64,000 bases of DNA. Origin: Anaerolineales bacterium. Its GTDB lineage: Bacteria; Chloroflexota; Anaerolineae; JAAEKA01. The stretch is taken from contig JACKBI010000013.1 of assembly GCA_020634615.1 (NCBI GenBank), positions 138,786 through 202,785 on the forward strand, written 5' to 3'. This document shows positions 60,671-64,000 of this stretch, one piece after another. Numbering within the stretch: the stretch's first letter is position 1; the number at the start of each line of letters is the position of its first letter. The translations under genes were made by a program, and so were the position numbers. Below the pieces are notes generated by a model. The model saw nothing but the letters and a program-made list of their open reading frames with translations, made no database searches and was not told the DNA's origin.

Positions 60671-60889
60671 GTGACATCAGTTCTTTACGTCGTACAAGTT
60701 ATCCTTGGCATCACCCTGATCGGTCTGGTTACCGTCCAGGCAAAGGGCATGGGCGCGGGCGCCATGTTCGGCGGCGACACGAGCTTCAAGACCAGCAAGC
60801 GCGGCTTTGAGCGTACGCTCTTCAACCTGACCGTGGCCGTCAGCGCTGTCTTTTTCCTGGTAGCCTTGATCACTGTGTCGGTCGCCTAG
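60671..60889 (+). CDS. secG: preprotein translocase subunit SecG
   Basis: 72 aa. Two membrane spans (YVVQVILGITLIGLVTVQAKG and LFNLTVAVSAVFFLVALITVSVA) flank a Gly-rich loop (GMGAGAMFGGDTSFKTSKRG), the classic SecG form. The start is GTG, with CGGAGG about 10 bases upstream. It assists SecYE in protein export. Confidence 0.9.
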   Translation: MTSVLYVVQVILGITLIGLVTVQAKGMGAGAMFGGDTSFKTSKRGFERTLFNLTVAVSAVFFLVALITVSVA

Positions 60890-60969
60890 TTTTCGATCAG
60901 TCGCACTCGCTTCTCATGCCGCGTCGCACCAAGTGCTGACGCGGCGTTGTGTGTATTAGGGACAGAGCA

Positions 60970-62619
60970 TTGGGACGGGCAATTCGCTGGCAAGCTGTGA
61001 TCGCCGTATTGGGCATCCTGTTGCTGGCAGCGATCCTCACCACCACCGCGCGCCAGATCACAACCGTTGCTGCACCCTCCAAGGGAGGCGTGTATCGCGA
61101 AGCAGTTGTGGGCCTGCCGCGCAATATCAACCCACTCTTCAGTTTCGCCAACGACCTGGACCGGGACTTGACCGGCATGATTTTCCAGGGGCTTGTCGCG
61201 CTCAACGACCGCGGCGAACCAGTGCCGGCCCTGGCTGAGAGTTGGGAAATCAGCCCTAACCAGACTGAGTACACGTTCAAGCTGCGCAGCAATGCCCGCT
61301 GGCACGATGGCGCGCCGGTCACGGCCGACGACGTCATTTTCACGGTAGGCGTGCTGCAATCGCAGGAGTTCGCGCAGGCCGGCCAGCCGGCGTCCATCTA
61401 CCTGTCGCAGCTCTGGAGCAGCGTCACTGCGGAGAAGGTAGACGACACCACGGTTCGCTTCCGTCTGCAGCAGCCGCTGGCCTCCTTCCTCTCTGAAACG
61501 ACGATCGGTATACTGCCCGAGCACCTTTGGAAGGACGTGCCGGTGGCTGACATGCCCCAGTCCATGCTCAATCTGGAGCCGGTAGGCACAGGTCCCTGGC
61601 GATTGGCTGGCATCGACGCGGTCGGCGCACGACTGGAGCCAAATCCGTACTGGCGCGGTGCTGCGCCGCTGCTGGATGGGATCGAGTTCCGCTTCTATCC
61701 GGACTATGCCAGCGCGTTTGCTGCGTTTCAGGCCGGTGAGGTGGACGGCGTAAGTCGTATCCTGCCGCAGGACCTGCCTGCTGCTGAGGAAAGTGATACG
61801 ATGTCGGTCTTGTCGGCGCCGCTGGCCAACGAAACCTTGCTTTTCTTCAATCTTACCGATCCGAACGTCGCCTTCCTGGCTGAAAAACCGGTACGACAGG
61901 CGCTGTGGTTGGCACTGGATGTGCCGGCGCTGCTGGAGACTGCACTGAACGGGCAGGCCATCCCGGCCGACGGCCCAATCATGCCAGGCACCTGGGCCTA
62001 CGCTGCGCCGCCCCGGCCTGCTACTGACGTTGCCCGCGCCAACCAATTGCTCACCGAGGCGGGTTGGGTGGATAGCGACGGTGATGGTGTGCGCGACAAC
62101 GGCGACAACAGCCTTTCGTTTACCCTGCTGGGCGATGATCCCGTGCTGCTGGCGGCGCTGGCCGACCAATGGAAAGCCATCGGTGTCTGGGCCAAGCCAC
62201 AGGAGGTCAGCCTGGTCAGCCTGGCCACCGACCATCTGAGCCAACGTAATTTTCAGGCGGCTGTGACCCATTGGCAGCTGGCCGGCGATCCCGATCCCTA
62301 TCCCATCTGGCACTCGACGCAGGTCACCAATGGACAGAACTACACCGGCTGGAGCAATAGCCGGGCCGACGAACTGATGGAGGAAGGACGCTCCACCACC
62401 GACCAGGGGCGGCGTATTCAGCTCTATACCGAGTTTCAGCGGCTCTTTGCCGACGAGTTACCGGCGCTGCCGCTCTATTTCGAGGTGTACAACTACGGCG
62501 TCAGCGACGCTGTTCACGACGTGTCGGTGGGCAGGCTGAACGAACCTTGGGAGCGTTTCCGCACCGCTGACAGTTGGTATAAGCTGACCGATGAGACACA
62601 GACCGGTCAGGGTCAATAA
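60970..62619 (+). CDS. peptide/nickel ABC transporter substrate-binding protein (SBP_bac_5)
   Basis: About 549 aa. An N-terminal signal/anchor (IRWQAVIAVLGILLLAAIL, no lipobox) is followed by a family 5 binding protein: GGVYREAVVGLPRNINPLFSFAND, FQGLVALNDRGEPVPALAESWEISPNQTEYTFKLRSNARWHDGAPVTADDVIFT, EPVGTGPWRLAG, and FYPDYASAFAAFQAGEVDG. The start is probably TTG 60970 with AGGGA seven bases before; GTG 60949 is an alternative. No permease genes are adjacent, so it may serve a transporter encoded elsewhere. It could be co-transcribed with secG. Confidence 0.88.
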   Translation: MGRAIRWQAVIAVLGILLLAAILTTTARQITTVAAPSKGGVYREAVVGLPRNINPLFSFANDLDRDLTGMIFQGLVALNDRGEPVPALAESWEISPNQTEYTFKLRSNARWHDGAPVTADDVIFTVGVLQSQEFAQAGQPASIYLSQLWSSVTAEKVDDTTVRFRLQQPLASFLSETTIGILPEHLWKDVPVADMPQSMLNLEPVGTGPWRLAGIDAVGARLEPNPYWRGAAPLLDGIEFRFYPDYASAFAAFQAGEVDGVSRILPQDLPAAEESDTMSVLSAPLANETLLFFNLTDPNVAFLAEKPVRQALWLALDVPALLETALNGQAIPADGPIMPGTWAYAAPPRPATDVARANQLLTEAGWVDSDGDGVRDNGDNSLSFTLLGDDPVLLAALADQWKAIGVWAKPQEVSLVSLATDHLSQRNFQAAVTHWQLAGDPDPYPIWHSTQVTNGQNYTGWSNSRADELMEEGRSTTDQGRRIQLYTEFQRLFADELPALPLYFEVYNYGVSDAVHDVSVGRLNEPWERFRTADSWYKLTDETQTGQGQ

Positions 62620-62632
62620 CCCACGAACTGGT

Positions 62633-62661
62633 TTGACAAAGCAGACCGTGAATGGTAGAAT
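62633..62661 (+). promoter_or_regulatory. promoter of tRNA-Leu
   Basis: TTGACA (62633-62638), 17 bp, TAGAAT (62656-62661), 12 bp before the tRNA. Confidence 0.85.
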
Positions 62662-62673
62662 TGCATTCATCAA

Positions 62674-62760
<87 letters not shown>

Positions 62761-62774
62761 GAATCTTAACACAT

Positions 62775-62803
62775 AAGTCCCAGATGCTGGTCATCTGGGA
62801 CTT
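62775..62803 (+). terminator. terminator after tRNA-Leu
   Basis: AAGTCCCAGATG (62775-62786) pairs with CATCTGGGACTT (62792-62803), 12 bp, followed by TCGGTCT. Confidence 0.78.
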
Positions 62804-62837
62804 TCGGTCTCAAGGTAGAAGCTGCGCGGAGGGGCCT

Positions 62838-63224
62838 GTGCCAAAGAAACTTTCCCGCCTCCATCTCAATCCGCTGCAAGTCGCCATCGCCGTGGTGATC
62901 GTCTTCGTGATGTTGTTCATGTTTGGCTACACCAATCGAGTGATCAAGGCGCGTGAGTTGCAGGCTGAGGTGCAGATGTGGGAGAACGAGGTCCAGCTTG
63001 TCCAGAAGCAGGTTGAGCGCAATCGCGACTACCGCGAGTACGTCAAATCAGATGCATACGTCATCGAGAAGGCGCATCGCGATCTGGGCTGGGGCTTTCC
63101 CAATGAGGTAGCGGTATGGGTCATTGGGCGTGATGATGACCCGCTGGTCGCCAGCGCGCCGGCGCCTGTGGAAGCGGTACCCTACTGGCAGCAGTGGCAG
63201 CAGCGATTCTTGGGTCCCCAGTAG
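62838..63224 (+). CDS. FtsB/DivIC-like septum formation protein
   Basis: A 128-aa bitopic membrane protein. A short cytoplasmic N-terminus is followed by a membrane span (VAIAVVIVFVMLFMFGYTNRV), a coiled coil (RELQAEVQMWENEVQLVQKQVERNRDYREYVKSDAYVIEKAHRDLGW) ending in the FtsB/DivIC-type E-x-A-R-x2-L-like segment, and a proline-rich tail. GTG at 62838 with GGAGGGG upstream is the start. It probably supports division-site assembly. Other FtsL/FtsB-like proteins are alternatives. Confidence 0.8.
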   Translation: MPKKLSRLHLNPLQVAIAVVIVFVMLFMFGYTNRVIKARELQAEVQMWENEVQLVQKQVERNRDYREYVKSDAYVIEKAHRDLGWGFPNEVAVWVIGRDDDPLVASAPAPVEAVPYWQQWQQRFLGPQ

Positions 63225-63225
63225 T

Positions 63226-63253
63226 TTGACTCGCTCGTGAAACCGAGTATAAT
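63226..63253 (+). promoter_or_regulatory. promoter of initiator tRNA
   Basis: TTGACT (63226-63231), 16 bp, TATAAT (63248-63253). It begins one base after the upstream stop codon, 12 bp before the tRNA. Confidence 0.85.
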
Positions 63254-63265
63254 AGATCGAAGTGA

Positions 63266-63340
63266 TGCGGGGTGGAGCAGTGGCAGCTCGTCGGGCTCAT
63301 AACCCGAAGGCCGCAGGTTCGAGTCCTGCCCCCGCTACCA
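63266..63340 (+). tRNA. initiator tRNA-fMet (anticodon CAT)
   Basis: 75 nt with encoded CCA. The anticodon stem TCGGG/CCCGA contains the three consecutive G-C pairs of initiator tRNA around CTCATAA. Acceptor GCGGGG pairs with CCCCGC, while the first position (T) and position 72 (T) do not pair, the other initiator hallmark; the usual bacterial pair there is C-A. Confidence 0.9.
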
Positions 63341-63344
63341 AAAA

Positions 63345-63373
63345 GATGGCTGACAGGCTCCCTGTCAGCCATC
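63345..63373 (+). terminator. hairpin between the two CAT tRNAs
   Basis: GATGGCTGACAGG (63345-63357) and CCTGTCAGCCATC (63361-63373) form a perfect 13-bp stem with a 3-nt loop. There is no T-run, so it may be a processing signal rather than a terminator. Confidence 0.6.
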
Positions 63374-63380
63374 TCCATAT

Positions 63381-63457
63381 GGCGACGTAGCTCAGGCGGC
63401 CAGAGCGAAGGCTTCATAATCCTTAGGTCGGTGGTTCGAGCCCACCCGTCGCCACCA
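63381..63457 (+). tRNA. tRNA with CAT anticodon, probably elongator tRNA-Met
   Basis: 77 nt with encoded CCA. Acceptor GGCGACG pairs with CGTCGCC, the D arm is GCTCAG-type, the anticodon loop is TTCATAA and the T arm GGTGG-TTCGAGC-CCACC. The acceptor and TAGCTCAG resemble E. coli elongator Met. A tRNA-Ile whose C34 is modified to lysidine cannot be excluded. One mismatch closes the anticodon stem. Confidence 0.88.
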
Positions 63458-63469
63458 ATGCCCATGATC

Positions 63470-63501
63470 AACTCCCGCTGTTTGGCGGGAGTTTTGTTTT
63501 G
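63470..63501 (+). terminator. terminator after the tRNA pair
   Basis: AACTCCCGC (63470-63478) pairs with GCGGGAGTT (63485-63493), followed by TTGTTTTG. Confidence 0.88.
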
Positions 63502-63823
63502 TGGGCGAATAAGGGCGATCATCTCTCGCGGTTTCCGCCGCTCATTCCGTTCTTGAGTCGGACATGACATCGATCATGTCACGTAGTCCACAAGTGTGTT
63601 ATCATGGCGCGACCAAACGGCTCCCATGCCGGATTTTGAATGACCTTCTTGACATGCCAACCGTTCTTCGCTATTATGTGCGCATCGTAAGCCTCGCCCT
63701 TGGGCGGAACCTCATCCAGAAGACATCGCATTGAATTTTCAAGAACCCCCCACGACATTCTAGCGCAAGTTGAGCAGCAGACTGACAAGCGAGCTTCGCA
63801 CTCCACGTAGGGAACCCGCCGAC
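63502..63823. other. 322-bp gap between tRNA cluster and helicase-like gene
   Basis: No gene is supported. A dyad GACATGA/TCATGTC at 63561-63580 could be a protein-binding site. I see no copy of the tRNA 3' end that would mark an attachment site. Confidence 0.5.
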
Positions 63824-64000
63824 ATGAGCCAACTCGAACAGCTTCAACCCAACGCCGCAGTACGTGGCATCCTGCCTGACGCCCTTGTCACGGTGGTCAA
63901 CGTGCAATGGTTTGGCTCCGACGCGCTCGAGCTCACCTACAAAACGGCAACCGGCAAGGTGGCGAACGAACTAATCTACCGCCACGATGAGCAACGCATC
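63824..64000 (+). CDS. N-terminus of a SNF2-type helicase-like protein, cut by window edge
   Basis: 59 codons from the ATG at 63824 (AGGGAA upstream) to the right edge. It begins MSQLEQLQPNAAVRGILPDA, followed by LVTVVNVQWFGSDALELTY and ANELIYRHDEQRI. From memory, this opening matches large SNF2/DEAD-like helicase proteins found with DUF1156-type methyltransferases in defence-like loci. No helicase motif itself is inside the window, so the call rests on the N-terminal resemblance alone. Confidence 0.6.
   Translation, partial: MSQLEQLQPNAAVRGILPDALVTVVNVQWFGSDALELTYKTATGKVANELIYRHDEQRI

Noticed and set aside
60949..60966. TGTGTATTAGGGACAG resembles the Nextera transposon end and the in-frame upstream codons read MCIRDR, a known adapter-contamination peptide.
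   Set aside because: Two of 16 bases differ from the adapter, sequence continues coherently on both sides (secG to a full binding-protein gene), and AGGGA serves as a sensible ribosome site for TTG 60970.

Overview
The window looks like a chromosomal fragment of a Chloroflexota bacterium, probably Anaerolineae- or Caldilineae-like. This is an inference from G+C-rich sequence, lipoproteins with Ala/Pro/Thr or Pro/Thr/Ser linkers, the style of the ABC-transporter and Pho genes, and abundant short tandem and inverted repeats between genes. There is no rRNA, prophage or CRISPR array. Almost all of it is ordinary chromosome. Only the last 180 bases look like the start of an accessory or defence region, just beyond a tRNA cluster.

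Layout. 1-11.3 kb (minus strand): an alpha/beta hydrolase cut by the left edge, an MDR oxidoreductase, a small cNMP-binding protein, then a Pho regulon read right to left as phoB-phoR, pstS-pstC-pstA-pstB-pstB, two arsenate-reductase-like proteins and phoU. An 11-bp-periodic Pho box lies upstream of pstS. The pst genes carry an unusual cluster of single-base frame breaks. 11.4-13.2 kb: a molybdopterin-domain lipoprotein and a YhhN membrane protein. 13.2-22 kb (minus): a surface-glycan block with a methyltransferase, a polytopic glycosyltransferase, a polyprenyl glycosylphosphotransferase, three GT-B glycosyltransferases and a FemAB/GNAT-like protein, interspersed with hairpin-forming repeats. 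22.1-23.7 kb: a membrane-anchored two-module surface protein.

23.9-32 kb (plus): housekeeping genes, namely infC (probable AUU start)-rpmI-rplT, a PIN/TRAM membrane protein, cysS-rlmB-glyA, and a pabB-pabC fusion. 32.5-36 kb: a proline-rich anchored protein and an 810-aa protein with an S-adenosylhomocysteine-hydrolase-like C-terminal half. 36.2-42.5 kb: dnaE, with a heptanucleotide repeat expanded inside its reading frame, and a cytochrome c peroxidase/beta-helix fusion. 42.8-50.3 kb: a SIMPL protein, etfBA, an 890-aa protein with three cNMP-binding-like and two PH-like membrane modules, a DUF4349 lipoprotein and a phosphoesterase.

50.4-52.2 kb: tsaE-tsaB-rimI. 52.3-60.5 kb: a LacI regulator with its own promoter/operator, a sucrose-phosphate-synthase-like glycosyltransferase, a PfkB kinase, an alpha-glucoside-type ABC transporter and a DUF1269 protein, plausibly one sugar uptake and conversion unit. 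60.6-63.5 kb: secG, a peptide-binding protein, tRNA-Leu(CAG), an FtsB/DivIC-like gene, initiator tRNA-Met and a second CAT tRNA. 63.8 kb to the end: the first 59 codons of a protein resembling SNF2-type helicases of defence loci.

The observations most worth following are the indel cluster in the pst operon, the 890-aa cNMP/PH protein, the 810-aa SAHH-like protein, the cytochrome/beta-helix fusion, the repeat families (one invading dnaE), and the possible defence island at the right edge.
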